A stretch of 64,000 bases of DNA from Phyto melanocephala (GCA_941918925.1 OW799236.1:73250465-73314464); one strand, 5' to 3'. Positions 10,906-22,403 are shown, counted from the stretch's first letter. Notes: generated by a model from the letters alone, not told the origin. Numbers and translations are program-made.

Positions 10906-12289
10906 TTTGATCTATAGTTTATTTATAGTAATATTGTGTGAACACAATTTTTGATTATTACATTATTTTATTTTAATAAAAATATTGGTGTAGGTTTGCA
11001 GAAATTTAGGTAACTAACTGTATCATACAAAATATTAAGAAAAACCTCAAAACGTTTCGCCAATACTCGCTAGAACTTAGATGTGCATTTATCATTTTAC
11101 ATACATATGTATGTATGTATGTATATAAATAGTACTATACTATATCTTTTTACAAATTTTATTTATTTTAAAATCCTTTTTATACGGGCTTAATAAAAAC
11201 GGCGCCTGTTATTTGGATACTATTTGTAATTGTATCTTATGAAGGAAATGAAACAAAACGTAAAACTTTCTTAGTGGACTGGTGAGGTGGTTAAATCCAT
11301 TTTCTATTGCCGATTTTAATATCTATCCACTTTTTTCTTTCAGTTTTCTTATATATATATATTGAGGTTATAGAAAATCAAAAGCAAAAGGAATAACGAA
11401 AGTATTCAAAACTGCACTTACAGAAAGACGAATTTCTGTTTTTTTTTATTTTCAACATCACTAAACAAATTTAACTCCCAACCAAAAGTTCAACACCACC
11501 CACTTAAGTATTCAACTTAACAGTGAGTTTTATTTTGAAAATAGCGATTTCTTTTAATGGTTATAGACAGCGAAAAAATCTTTTATAATGGTAATAGAAG
11601 ACTAAATATAATTATGAAAACAGGAAATGGATCAAAGATCAAAAAGTACTGGTTGTTTTGAAAAGTTTTTCAAAAATCTTAATAAATTGTTATAAATTGT
11701 GTAAGCTTTTTTTATTTTGGCTTAAGCTAATTTTCTAAACAATTATTAATAACATTAAATTGCAGGTATGCATTATTACATACTAAGAAATTCATCTGAT
11801 AAATATTGTATCACTTCTTTGAGCATATCCGGTCTTATTTATTCAATAGAACGTCGTCGAATGTTGGCTTCAGAATGATCAATCGTTGTTTTAAGCCTGC
11901 ATAGTGAGTGATTTGCCAAAGTATACCAAAAAAGTAATGTTATAAAAGTATAAACTTATAGCTACGTATTCTTTTTCCGTTAAAGTTGTAAGTTAACATA
12001 CTGAAAAGAGTGCAAATTCAAACCGAAGTTGATTTTAAAAATACATACATTTTTGGCTTACATTTTTAAAATATTTTGATAAATATAATTTATTTGAAGA
12101 AATTTATCAAAAGTTTAATTTTTTCGAAAAAATTGATCAAATCTTGTAGTAATTTTAAAATATTTTTTAAATTAAAAATTCCTTTGTATAATTTGTTATT
12201 ATTGTATCTATGTACATATATATTTTTCTAATAAATTCCTTATCGGAAATGTTTGTTTTAATGTAAATATCCGACTAATCTTTTATATA
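10906..12289. other. A/T-rich non-coding intron DNA
   Basis: No gene or element is recognised. GTAT/CATA microsatellites lie near 11100-11125. Confidence 0.5.
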
Positions 12290-12672
12290 TATGTGACAGC
12301 GCATAGAGAAAGGGACCTAAGGGTAAAAAAACGCAATTTTCACTTTTTTTTTGATGTGGACAACATCTGAGCATCGAATGAGACCGACCCATGCCCCAGA
12401 AGTGTTCCCTCCCAGAGATATGCGCGTTTTATAAAAGTGAAGTCGACGATTCTAAGCGCAAATAGAAAGGGACCTAACGGTAAAATTTATTTATTATAAA
12501 TTTTTCCCCTACTAAATTAACAAAATAACTTGATTTTACGAAACTACAAAAAATTTATTTTTTCCTTATGAACAATTTAAAAAAATAGAAAAATCATTTA
12601 ATCTTTAAAATGGCTTTCCTCAACAAAACCTGTTTTTACCCTTAGGTCCCTTTCTCTATGCGCTGTCACATA
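12290..12672. mobile_element. MITE with 40-bp inverted ends
   Basis: The left end TATGTGACAGCGCATAGAG then AAAGGGACCTAAGGGTAAAAA is repeated inverted at 12633-12672 with almost no change. A third, internal direct copy of the core (AGAAAGGGACCTAACGG) lies at about 12463-12482. Flanks are TA-rich, so a TA target is likely but not provable. No coding capacity. Confidence 0.85.
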
Positions 12673-14429
12673 TAGAAAAACATTCGGTGTAAATAAACAT
12701 ATGTATATTTTTTTGTATATTTTCTTTAATTTTGCTCCACTGCCCATATTTTTAAACATATGATGCGCGAAAAAATCAAGCCGCTGCCTCATTCCAGTCA
12801 TGCACTGCAAAAAACACCGACATCATCCTTAACCCCATATAAATATTACATACATACTTCTATAATTTTCACGTTTCTTTAAGTTTAACGAATTGTTATA
12901 TTATTTACATACTCGTACTTTTATCTACTACAGCTATTTGTTGTTTACTCCTGATACTCTCAATTTCCCAACATTCGCAATCCTCCTTAGAATATTTTAC
13001 ATACTTTTTGTTTTGTTTCCCAGTTTTCTTCTCTTCTGATGTTCTCTTTTACTTCTATATTCATGTTTGAATGCATGTATTCTAAATAATATATTGCATA
13101 GAGCTTGTGTCCCGGTTTTAAAACTTTGCACAATAACCCCGAAAATATTGAGTGTGGATATGTGTACATATATTATACGCCCGTTTCTTATTTCGTTTCG
13201 CCCGTAATTTCGGTCATGCGCCCTAAATTCTAGTACAGCAGTCACATATGTAACAAAAGGTTTTTTATATACATACATGTTGGCTTATATTCATAAAAAT
13301 AAAATGTATTTAAAATCTACATTTTTAAGAAAATTTTTTATAAACAAATTTGAAATAATATAGATACATACATACATATGTACATATATTATAAAAACTA
13401 TTTTAAATTTTATGATAGTCTGTATAAAAAATTAAATAGTTTATAAAAATATTAAATTAATGTTTCTTTTAATTTTTTGTTTTTACATATCGAAACTAAT
13501 TAAAAACAATTATATGCCTAACCCACAACATTTGTTGTACTGTTGTAATTTACAAAAAATAATTTTTAATCATATATGAAAAAAAATGTACGTATTTTAC
13601 CTATACATACATTAATATAACGATACAATGCCGGTTGTTAATAAATAAAATTATTAACAACTTAAATAATGTGTTATTCAACCAACTTTGAATAAAAATA
13701 TTGTTTTATTTCTTTATTAATTAACTTTTGTCAAATTCTCGGCTTTTACCTATTAATTTACCTAATTATTAATTTTTATGCTTCTGCAATTATACGAATT
13801 AATCGATAATTACACTATTTATAAAAAACATATAATATTCAAAACATTTTTAAATTTCTTGAAACTTTTAAAAATTCTTTATATAAGAAATATTTGATAG
13901 ATTTTTTGAAACAATTAATAAAATTTCTCTATTTTATAAAAAGGAAGTTCTTAATACATAATTACTTACATATACCTACATAGGTATATTTTTAAGAAAT
14001 ATGCTTTTTAACTGAAGACTCTCTAATATTAAAAAATACTTATTCTTTGTTTATGATTATTATATTTTTTTACTTTTCACAAAAAAAAAGTTAAAAATTA
14101 AAACCTTAATTAAATTTAAAACTAACTAACAAATGAAGTATTGATCACCTGGTTACTGAAGCACACACAAAGAAACAGTAAGAGGAAAAAATATTAAAAA
14201 CATATGATGGAGTATGGGTGGCATCCAATTGCATTTAGCAATGTTTATATTTTGCAAAATGTAAACAAAATTTATACTTAATGCGTGGGTATGTGTGTTG
14301 TTTGTATTTTCTTTGCAAAAATACAGTGTTGCTTTTCATATGGCACACATAAAAATGTCAACCGCAAATAAATGCTTCGTCTAGATATTATAACTATGTG
14401 GTAATGCAGGTTTTAAAATGTATATAATA
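12673..14429. other. A/T-rich non-coding intron DNA
   Basis: No gene or element recognised. Microsatellites of TACA type lie near 13365-13385. Confidence 0.5.
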
Positions 14430-15030
14430 GGTTCGTTCGAGAACTTTTACTGCACTTTGTAGTAAATGAGTAATTATTTAGTAAATTGAAAATTTTACTC
14501 TCAAAAAGAGAATTTGTCCAAAAAAGTACTCGAACAGACATTTGTAAAAATCGTAAGATTGAAGCAACAGCTGATGGCAAATAAATAAAGTTTAATGGGA
14601 ACTATGTACATACATACATATGTGCAAATATGTATTTAAGTATGTATACCTGCGCCAGATTCAGGCAGTTCCATTCTTTCATCTGTAGACATTGTTAACT
14701 AACTTTATTTCACAAACAATTTAAATATAATAATATTTTGCACTTTTGTTTGGATTTTCCTTTTTTAATATTTTTTTCACAAATTGTATACTTTTTGTTT
14801 GCTTACTTTTGTTTGTTTACCTTTTGAATCATATGTTTTTTGGTTTTGCTAAATCTTACTGCAAGAAATTTCTGTTGTAAAAATTTGCAAATACTCAGTC
14901 AAGAACTGTCACTTTTCGCTCTCTATTTGTGCTCTCATTTACTACAAATTTGTGTAAACGAACGCAATTTCGTAAAATGCAGTAAGAATTTGTACAAATT
15001 CGTACAAATTTGTGAGTTCTCGAACGAACC
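14430..15030 (-). mobile_element. TA-flanked MITE with GGTTCGTTCGAGAAC ends
   Basis: 601 bp with ends GGTTCGTTCGAGAAC and GTTCTCGAACGAACC, flanked by TA at 14428-14429 and 15031-15032. Read on the minus strand from 15030, about 350 bp of A/T-rich sequence leads to an ATG followed by a 15-codon frame (MSTDERMELPESGAG) that ends at a GTATAC donor-like site (about 14650-14696). This looks like a first exon kept in a deleted transposon or taken from a host gene. No transposase is visible. Confidence 0.75.
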
Positions 15031-15507
15031 TAATGTAAAGCTAACTAAATTTCTACATATGTTTTTTCCATTATTAGGTTCGTTCGAGAACTCACAAATT
15101 TTTACGAATTTGTACAAATTTTTACTGCATTTTACGAAATTGCGTTCGTTTACACAAATTTGTAGTAAATGAGAGCACAAATAGAGAGCAAAAAGTGACA
15201 GTTCTTGACTGAGTATTTGCAAATTTTTACAACAGAAATTTCTTGCAGTAAGATTTAGCAAAACCAAAAAACATATGATTCAAAAGGTAAACAAACAAAA
15301 GTAAGCAAACAAAAAGTATACAATTTGTGAAAAAAATATTAAAAAAAAAGGAAAATCCAAACAAAAGTGCAAAATATTACTAAATTTAAATTGTTTGTGA
15401 AATAAAGTTAGTTAACAATGTCTACAGATGAAAGAATGGAACTGCCTGAATCTGGCGCAGGTATACATACTTAAATACATATTTGCACATGTGTATGTAT
15501 GTATGTA
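14606..15507. repeat. Large inverted repeat, arms about 430 bp
   Basis: The arms 14606-15030 and 15077-15507 are near-identical reverse complements, separated by a 46-bp spacer. As a result, one frame reads the same protein on both strands (14840-15172 plus and 14935-15267 minus), which is an artefact of the palindrome. A transcript of this intron would form a long hairpin here. Confidence 0.9.
15077..15507 (+). mobile_element. Second, inverted and truncated copy of the same MITE
   Basis: It begins TA then GGTTCGTTCGAGAAC at 15077 and repeats the half of the 14430-15030 element containing the ATG exon almost exactly, in the other orientation. It stops at about 15507, where a family A fragment begins. 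The two copies lie head to head with 46 bp between them. Confidence 0.75.
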
Positions 15508-16024
15508 CAGTCCGTGTGTTAGTTGAAATCAACTTTTAGAAGCAACAATATGTTCCTCAGATCTATGTATGGTATCAATCTTTTGGAAATATACAGGAAT
15601 GAATCGCTATTGAAATTCAGCATAATCGCCCAATAACTTTCTAAAAAAATTAAAATTCATGTTGCCCGCCACTACAAAATGGAGGACAATAAATTTATAT
15701 AGGGGTCAAATCTGGTATTTTAAAATGTAACTTCTTGAACCCCCCTCAAAATTGGTATCAAATGATAGGGCTTGACCAGTAGAATACAGCAAATTATTAA
15801 AAAATTTAAAATCCAATATGGCGTCTAAAGCAAAATGGCGGATCAAATTTTTTATCCCCATCAATATGGGTATCAAATGAAAGGGCTTGACTAGTAGAAT
15901 ACATTTAACTACGTAAAAATTCAAAATCAAGGATGACGTCGGAAATAATAAGGAAAAATAGCGTATAACATGATGGTGAAGGGTATTATCAGAATCGGTA
16001 CGGCGAATATAGCACTCTTCATTA
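15508..16024 (+). mobile_element. Family A fragment (long-body subfamily)
   Basis: It starts CAGTCCGTGTGTTAGTTG and lacks the 5' hairpin. It contains two related internal blocks with GGTATCAAATGA-AGGGCTTGAC (near 15750 and 15870). It ends with GATGGTGAAGGGTATTATCAG, a damaged hairpin (AATCGGTACGGCGAATAT) and AGCACTCTTCATT. Same subfamily as 62785-63299. Confidence 0.7.
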
Positions 16025-16036
16025 TTTATTTAATAA

Positions 16037-17031
16037 CTAGCTGATCCGGTCCGTGTTGCTGGCCCTAAGCAAGCATTAGTGTTGTATTACCACACGATTT
16101 AAATTGAGCTTAAACGAAATTTACGGCCTTCAAATAAAAATCCATGGAATCCTTTCATTAAATTTTTTTTTACAGAATAACTTTTATATGCTGTAGATAT
16201 GGGCTCAATCTAAAACGAAATGCATGTATTTAAGGCAAATTTGAAATTATATTTATTTATTACTTCATCGTAAGGCCAGCGGAGGCAACGTTTTTTGATT
16301 TGTTGTAAAAACGTATAAATTTTTTTTGGCGTGCCAACTCGGTTGGAAGCCACATACAACTGGCCGTGTGAAACACATGAATTGGCTTTTGATGGTAGTA
16401 GCAAAGGCAAGACGCAAAGGGAATTGGATCCGCTTGAATTGGAATGGTAAATCTTTGGAAATCATCGGAATTCGTGGGATAAGTACCTCTTCGCCTTTGA
16501 ATCTGCCACCGATGATTGTTGCCTCGATTAAATTTGATGAACAGTTTTTGATGGTCAATCAGTTGCGAATAAGAATTACCGGTGATCCAACCTTTAATGT
16601 TAGTACATGCGGTGGCATTCCGGGTGATTCCAATGAATTCAAAATTTAGTGGGATAATTGACGGATTGTTCTTCATCCATTACTGTTTTGAAAGTTTTAA
16701 GATTTTGATATTGGACCATTATTAACAGGTTTTTTGTAAATATCTTCGGAACTACATAACCGATTTAAGAGTTTGATATCTCGTTTTGAAAAACATCACA
16801 ACGACTTTAAAAAAATAAAAAAAAGCAAACAAAATAAATATATGTTTGTCATTGGTGGTGCAATATAAAAATTGGATTTTGCCACGCCCCTCTGCCCGCA
16901 GACCGAAAATCAAGAATCACAGTGTCACCCGCCTAAATAATCTGAAGAATCCCTGAAAATTTCATCAAAATCGGTCCGGCCGTTTTGGAGTCCATACGTT
17001 ACATACATACATCCTATTTTATATATATAGA
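16037..17031 (-). mobile_element. Deleted Helitron
   Basis: On the minus strand it starts TCTATATATATAAAATAGG (17031) and ends GGACCGGATCAGCTAG (16037) followed by T. A 5' TC and 3' CTAG are the ends expected of Helitrons, which copy by a rolling-circle mechanism and leave no target duplication. Inside, near the 3' end, is a remnant of the RepHel helicase, which is where its C-terminus should be. The element is thus a deletion derivative of an autonomous copy, keeping about 350 bp of 5' and about 640 bp of 3' sequence. Confidence 0.78.
16200..16680 (-). pseudogene. RepHel helicase C-terminal fragment
   Basis: Minus-strand frames show LIPRIPMISKDLPFQFKRIQ then FPLRLAFATTIKSQ, and in a neighbouring frame CVSHGQLYVASNRVGTPKKI. 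These match the last helicase motifs of Helitron RepHel (FPxRLAFAMTINKxQGQ and SHGQLYVALSRV). At least two frameshifts, and a changed GQ motif, mean no function. Upstream residues (NNPSIIPLNFEF, VASIKFD on the opposite strand being a shadow) are less certain. Confidence 0.85.
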
Positions 17032-17175
17032 AGAAGAAGATAGAAGATATCAGTTTCGAAAAAATGTGATTGAAAGTTTTTTATCTTTACGGAAATACTA
17101 GCATAGCAAATATATTTAAAAATTGTTTTCTTTTAATATAAAACATTTTTCTTTAGGATAATTTTTATATGTATA

Positions 17176-18160
17176 CTAGAAAAGCCCGGCGCGCGTTGCT
17201 ACGCCCCTTCATGAATTTTAATCGCATTCTAAATCTTAATTGAATATCAAGTGCAAGGCTAAAAACTATAACTTTTTCTTTATGAGCGTGGCAATGCCCA
17301 CTTTTCTAATGACGAAAGTGTAAAGTCATGACAGCTCAGTATGTTTGCAAAGTTTCAGAAAATTTGGTCCAGTGTAAGTAGCTAAAACTGATAACTAATT
17401 TTTTATGGGCGTGGCCCCGCCCACTTCTTTAATTACGAAACTGTATAGTCATGACAGCTCAATAAGTGTGCAAAGTTTCAGAAAAATCGGTTCAGTGCAA
17501 GTACCTCAAAATGATACCTTTTTTTAGTGGGCGTGGCACTGCCCACTTTTCTAATCACGAAATTACATAGTCATGACAGCTCAATATGTGTGCAAAGTTT
17601 CAGAAAAATCGGTCCAGTGCAAGTACCTCAAAATGATACCTTTTTTTAATGGGCGTGACACTGCCCACTTTTCTAATGACGAAAGTGTAAAGTCATGACA
17701 GCTCAGTATGTTTGCAAAGTTTCAGAAAATTTGGTTCAGTGTAAGTAGCTAAAACTGATAACTAGTTTTTTATGGGCCTGGCCCCGCCCACTTCTTTAAT
17801 CACGAAATTATAAAGCCATGACAGCTCAATATGTGGGCAAATTTTCAGAAAAATCGGTCCAGTGCAAGTTCCTCAAAATTAAAACTTTTTTAGGGGCGTA
17901 GCCCCGCCCACTTTTGTTATTACGAAATTATTTAGTCATGACAGCTCGATGTGTGCAAAGTTTCAGAAAAATCGGTCAAGTGCAAGTAGCTTAAACTGAT
18001 AACTAAGTTTTTATGGGCGTGGCCCCGCCCACTTTTTTCACCCATAAACACTCCCTGGCATGTGTACAACAACTTACCAAAGTTTGAGCCCGATCGGTTT
18101 TACAGTTTCGGAGTCTATAGCTAACACACACACACAGAGTTTCACTTTTATATATATAGA
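17176..18160 (-). mobile_element. Non-autonomous Helitron with internal minisatellite
   Basis: On the minus strand it starts TCTATATATATAAAAGTG (18160) after A and ends CGCCGGGCTTTTCTAG (17176) before T, giving the usual Helitron A^T target with no duplication. Most of the inside is a tandem array of about 121-bp units (separate entry). There is no coding capacity. A shorter relative in the other orientation lies at 60812-61338. Confidence 0.78.
17286..18030. repeat. Minisatellite, about 121-bp period
   Basis: Seven boxes of the type GGGCGTGGCCCCGCCCACTT, itself a short hairpin, occur at about 17286, 17407, 17529, 17652, 17774, 17894 and 18015. Between them are TAGTCATGACAGCTCAATA, CAAAGTTTCAGAAAAATCGG and AGTGCAAGTA blocks. 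The units are diverged from one another. The same unit and period occur about three times in 60965-61230. Confidence 0.9.
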
Positions 18161-18255
18161 TTGATAATCGTCAGAAAACTAAGATTTCTGGGAAAAATTT
18201 TGGGATTTTAGTTATATTGTATATTTTTTATGAAAAGTGCGACCCGACCTACTAT

Positions 18256-18465
18256 AAGGTTTTTTGTGTGCCCCAGTAGACTAGTCAGTTGTTTGGGGTT
18301 GCGGGTTCGATTCCCGCCAGAGACTCTGGACTGGTCTACTTCTCTTTCTCTTCTATTTTAACTATTTCTATTCTTCTCTTTATTCTATATTAAGGCGTCA
18401 CAATGGACCGTAATGGTCTCCGGGTGAGGGTAACTTTGCACCAGCCTTACCTACCTACCTACTAT
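18256..18465 (+). mobile_element. tRNA-related SINE
   Basis: The head has a good Pol III B box (GGTTCGATTCCCGCC) with a weak A-box-like region upstream (AGTAGACTAGTCAGTTG). The body is pyrimidine-rich. The tail GGCGTCACAATGGACCGTAA then TGGTCTCCGGGTGAGGG ends in TACC repeats. CCTACTAT occurs at both borders (18248-18255 and 18458-18465) and may be the target duplication. This is not a working tRNA gene: no cloverleaf 3' acceptor can be built. Confidence 0.72.
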
Positions 18466-18469
18466 CTAT

Positions 18470-19298
18470 CAGGTTTGGTTTGCAACATTAAAAACATGCT
18501 TTTTTACTATTGTTACACAATTTGAAAAAGACACGTGTATCAAATTAGCAACAATGTATTTTATTGTTCTCTGTAGATTTCATTCAATAAATATAAGAGA
18601 GAAACTTACATGCACATTAGAAAAACAATATCTTTATAATTTGTTTATAAACTGTAGATTTTTAAATTATTTTATGCAAATCCTTAATTTATTTATTTAT
18701 TTAAAGTAATATAAAGCCTCCTTAGACCAATTAAAATAAATTACATAGTAAAAACAATCCTGAACATTGATATTATAAAAAATATCTAAAATATAAAAAC
18801 CTAACATAAATAACCATTGGCTTCCAATCCCTTTAAAAGAAAACACATAATGTAATAGTAAATTTTAGGATCCCAATACATCGTAACAAAAAAAATTTAG
18901 AAAAAAATAAAATAAAAATACATATACATATATATATATATATACATACCATTTTTTACAATTTTTGAATATTTTTGCTTTGGTAGTAGGAAACTAAAGT
19001 GTGATTTATCGGTTCAATATTTTGGGAGTTATATATAAAAAGGAAAAACAATTAAACAATAAAAAAAAAATTCTTTTTTCTCATACGTATTTGTTGTGTC
19101 AAAAACTTGGCGTTACAACACACATTGTTGTCACGGTAAAATATGACTATCGCAAATTGTGATAAAAAATATAAAAAACAACAATCTGTTGTAAATAGGA
19201 AAAAATGTAAAGAAAAAAATAATATAAACGCTAAACGTAAACAATATTAAATGTTTTGATTTGTGATGCATCCAATACCAATATATCGGAGGCGATAA
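18470..19298. other. A/T-rich non-coding intron DNA
   Basis: No gene recognised. A TA/CATA microsatellite lies near 18920-18950. Confidence 0.45.
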
Positions 19299-19620
19299 TT
19301 TATGTATGGAACAAAATATCGGCCAAATGGCCGCCGCCACTTCGGCGGCACTCCTCAATCCGATGGTCTAAATTTTCAATGACGATGTTGATGTTCAATT
19401 GTTGTGCACGATGATGAGTCGAGGTTGACTGCTCTTTTGAAACACTATCGCGAAAACAGCAATGTTTTCCGTTCAACGAACTAAGAAGGCATTCACAGAT
19501 GTTTTTACATTTCATACAGACCTGTTTTGCTGAAATTTAAATATTTTTCACAATTCTCCCGATTGTGGACGTTAAGGTGTGGTTCACACTCAACATTGGC
19601 GCTTAAAATTTAACCACCCT
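19299..19620 (-). pseudogene. Tc1/mariner-like transposase C-terminus in decayed element
   Basis: The minus strand encodes HHRAQQLNINIVIENLDHRI then EECRRSGGGHLADILFHT and a stop. This resembles the C-terminal 'RxxxCRxxxGGHxxDIIF' tail of several Tc1/mariner-group transposases. Beyond it lie the sequence GTGTGGTTCACACTCAACAT and the terminal TTAAAATTTAACCACCCTTT shared with 4318-4775. The other end of the element is not visible. The superfamily call is from the motif and is not certain. Confidence 0.6.
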
Positions 19621-20844
19621 TTATAATATATGTATTTATTGTAATTGTTGATAAATGACTATATGTTTGATATCATACTAAAAAACTATTCAACTGGAAT
19701 ATATCAAGGTGATCTTCTTTTTTCTATTCGTTGTTGATTTATGTTCTTACTTTGAGGCTGCGACTGTTTTTGTTTTATGCTGATGCAGCTATCATTCATT
19801 ATATTTGCGACTTGCTGTTTGGGTGGCCACAGCATGTATTTGTACACTCCCGACATTACTAGGATCATTACGATTTTGCACTTGCTGCAAGTTTTGTTAA
19901 AGAAGATTAAGATTAATTTTTTGTTTTAAAAATGTTTTGGTTAAAACAATGCAAAAAACTTAGTAGATGAAACAATATAGTCTTCCATTTCAATTGAGAA
20001 AAAAAATTTCTACTTCTGTAAAAAAAAAGTTATTCACACTGATGATCGAATAAAAGAAAAGTATGTAGAAGGAATTGTATGTTCAGCTGTTTTTAATTAT
20101 TTTCATTCATATTTACACTATGTGATTTTATAAATATCATGCATATTAAAGAGAGAAAAAATATAATTTTCGCCTTGAATAGAATGAATAGCAAATAAGT
20201 ACTGAATTTTAACAAAATAAATATATATGTATGTAGGTATATGTACAACAAACTGAAATGAGAACGATTTATTAATAACCAAAAAGCAGCTGTTTATATT
20301 TTTTAATGTAGTATGTATGTACATATGTGTGTATGCCTGCAGATACTTATATCTACTAGATATACCTATGTTTAATTTTGTTTTTAAAAAATGTAAAGGC
20401 ACACTCAAACACTTGTATATTCTAAAAATAAACATGCAATGATAAAACACATGTTTTTTATTTATTTTTGCTATTGCCGTACTGTTTTAATATTGTATAA
20501 TAAAACTAGCGTATTTTTAAAATATAAATACTTTTGAATAATAACCAAGAGAATATTGATTAACAAAAGGATGCAATAAGGTAGAGATGCCAAAAGCACA
20601 AATAGCAATCTAATTGAATAAAAATATGGGTTAATTAAAATAAAATATATATATAATAGTTTTTTAAGCTTAAGGTCCTTTTAATAATAAAAAATCTTTT
20701 TGTTTTCTTTTATATTATTTGATAAATATTTCGCTACTTCTTTGTGTAGCATCATCAGGATACAAGTTTATTATTATATTGTAGTTTTTTGTTGGATTTG
20801 TGTCTTGAATTTTGTTATTTTTTATATAAATTTATAGTTTGATT
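19621..20844. other. A/T-rich non-coding intron DNA
   Basis: No gene or element recognised. TATG microsatellites lie near 20225-20235 and 20308-20330. Confidence 0.45.
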
Positions 20845-21135
20845 AATTAATTTTGAGAGAGAGAATTTGATAGGATTCGTAATGGGAATGACCTGGCTTC
20901 GTGACTTGAGACCGGGAATGGGTCGTTTGTAGGGTCTTGGCTCTTTTTTGGCTTTAGTTTGTTGTCCACTTCTCACCTTTTCTGTCTTCATTCTTTCTTC
21001 TTCCATTCTCTTATTTTCGTGTTCTGATTTCTATCCCTTTTACTTCTTTTAAGGCGTCACAATAGACCGTATTGGTCTCTGGGTGAGGGTGTGAAGGTTG
21101 CTTCACACCGGTCTTACTTACCTACCTACCTACCT
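20845..21135 (+). mobile_element. SINE-like element with the shared TACC-tail
   Basis: The 3' part (TTAAGGCGTCACAATAGACC, TATTGGTCTCTGGGTGAGGG, then CTTACTTACCTACCTACC) matches the tail of the SINE at 18256-18465. The head differs: GACCTGGCTTCGTGACTTGA, with no B box that I can see. It is either a second SINE type sharing the LINE-recognised tail or a LINE 3' end. Confidence 0.6.
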
Positions 21136-21445
21136 GTGCCGCAATTAATTTATTGAGCGAAACTTTTGATTCGCGCATAGTTTCACGTTTCGTACCGGTG
21201 AATTGACCTCCAAGATCTTGCAACGACACTAACCATTTTCTGTGGAGATATGTGAAGTCGCTTGTCGCCACAAGTGTTGAAAAAGGTGTTCGAAAATTTT
21301 ACCTACAGATTAGACAACAGACTATAACTGTCATATGCCAGAAGTTACATTAAAATTATAATGCCAGAAGATTATCTTTTGAATAAAGAAAATTTCATGA
21401 CAATCAAAAATATTTATCTATGTTTTATTTCCTTTATCCATGATA

Positions 21446-22060
21446 GCTCTGTTCCACATGCATAACGAAACAGTCCGAACTTGCCCAAAGTTACCCAAAA
21501 GCGTTCCACATAACAATTTTTGTTCAATTATGAGAGTAATTTTTTTCATTTCCTGTACAAATTTGCACGAACTTTTTCTTTGGGTAAGTTCGGACAAGAA
21601 TTTAACAATCAGCTGTTTTTTGTTTACATATGAAACTGAAAATTAATCAAAAAATTTGCAAGCAAAAGAAAAAGTTTAGTTTTTGTTAAAAAATATATTA
21701 AAAAGCAAAATGGAAGGTTTTAATGAAAAAGTTAAAGTGGTAAATACATTAGTGAATAGATATCTCCCTTGTTCTTTAAATTTACACTGGCTCAGCTTTT
21801 CTTTCAGTTCTTTTTAAATTATTTTTAACATCTGTTGGCAATGATGCAAATGTTTTGTTTTTATAATGTTATTGCTTTTAAGGGTCTAAAATCACTTAAA
21901 TAGATTTTAATTTAAAAAGTAAGCACCATTAGTATTACAAGAAGTGCAAAAATGGTTTTTTGCGTTCCAGCAATTTTGGGTAGTTTTGGCAAATTAAGAG
22001 AGTAATTTTTATTTTACTCTCATTAGTCCGAACTTGTCCGAGATCTTGTTGAACACACCT
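21446..22060. mobile_element. MITE-like element with CCGAACTTG-rich ends
   Basis: The left end AGCTCTGTTCCAC and right end GTTGAACACACCT are imperfect inverted repeats. GTCCGAACTTG(C/T)CC occurs just inside both, and an inverted GGTAAGTTCGGACAAG lies at 21583-21598. GAGAGTAATTTTT is also mirrored. A short ATG frame (MEGFNEKVKV) followed by GTAAAT lies at about 21711-21743. Target duplication is uncertain (GAT on both sides). Confidence 0.55.
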
Positions 22061-22403
22061 GATATATGATTGCACTAAAAGAGAATGGATTTTGTTAAGA
22101 GGCTTCGGTGACAGAATACGTCCTACACATTTATAGGAGTTTCAATAGGACGTTATACAAATCTTGTTAACGTTCTTAACAGACAAACCTAAACAAGAGC
22201 GAAAAAAGTAATATTTTTGTCGTTTTTTTTTAACATGTGTATTTAAAATTTCTTGCAACGTACAACTCCTACGATAGGTTGTGAATTGAGCAAATGTGTA
22301 TGTATTTACCTAATTACGTAATATATTCGAACAACATTGATTTTAATCCAGTCTGGCCACTCTATACATACAGATAAAAGTGATCTCATAAAACCGCTAT
22401 TTT

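Noticed and set aside
14840..15267. Two 110-residue frames on opposite strands with nearly the same protein
   Set aside because: They are the two arms of the palindrome. The composition is Phe/Asn/Leu-rich with no domain pattern.
17286..18030. Regularly spaced repeats that could be taken for a CRISPR-like array
   Set aside because: The whole unit of about 121 bp is repeated with no unique spacers, and the array lies inside a Helitron in an insect genome. It is a minisatellite.
18280..18335. Possible tRNA gene
   Set aside because: A B box is present, but no full cloverleaf or acceptor stem can be built and a SINE body and tail follow. Better called a SINE.
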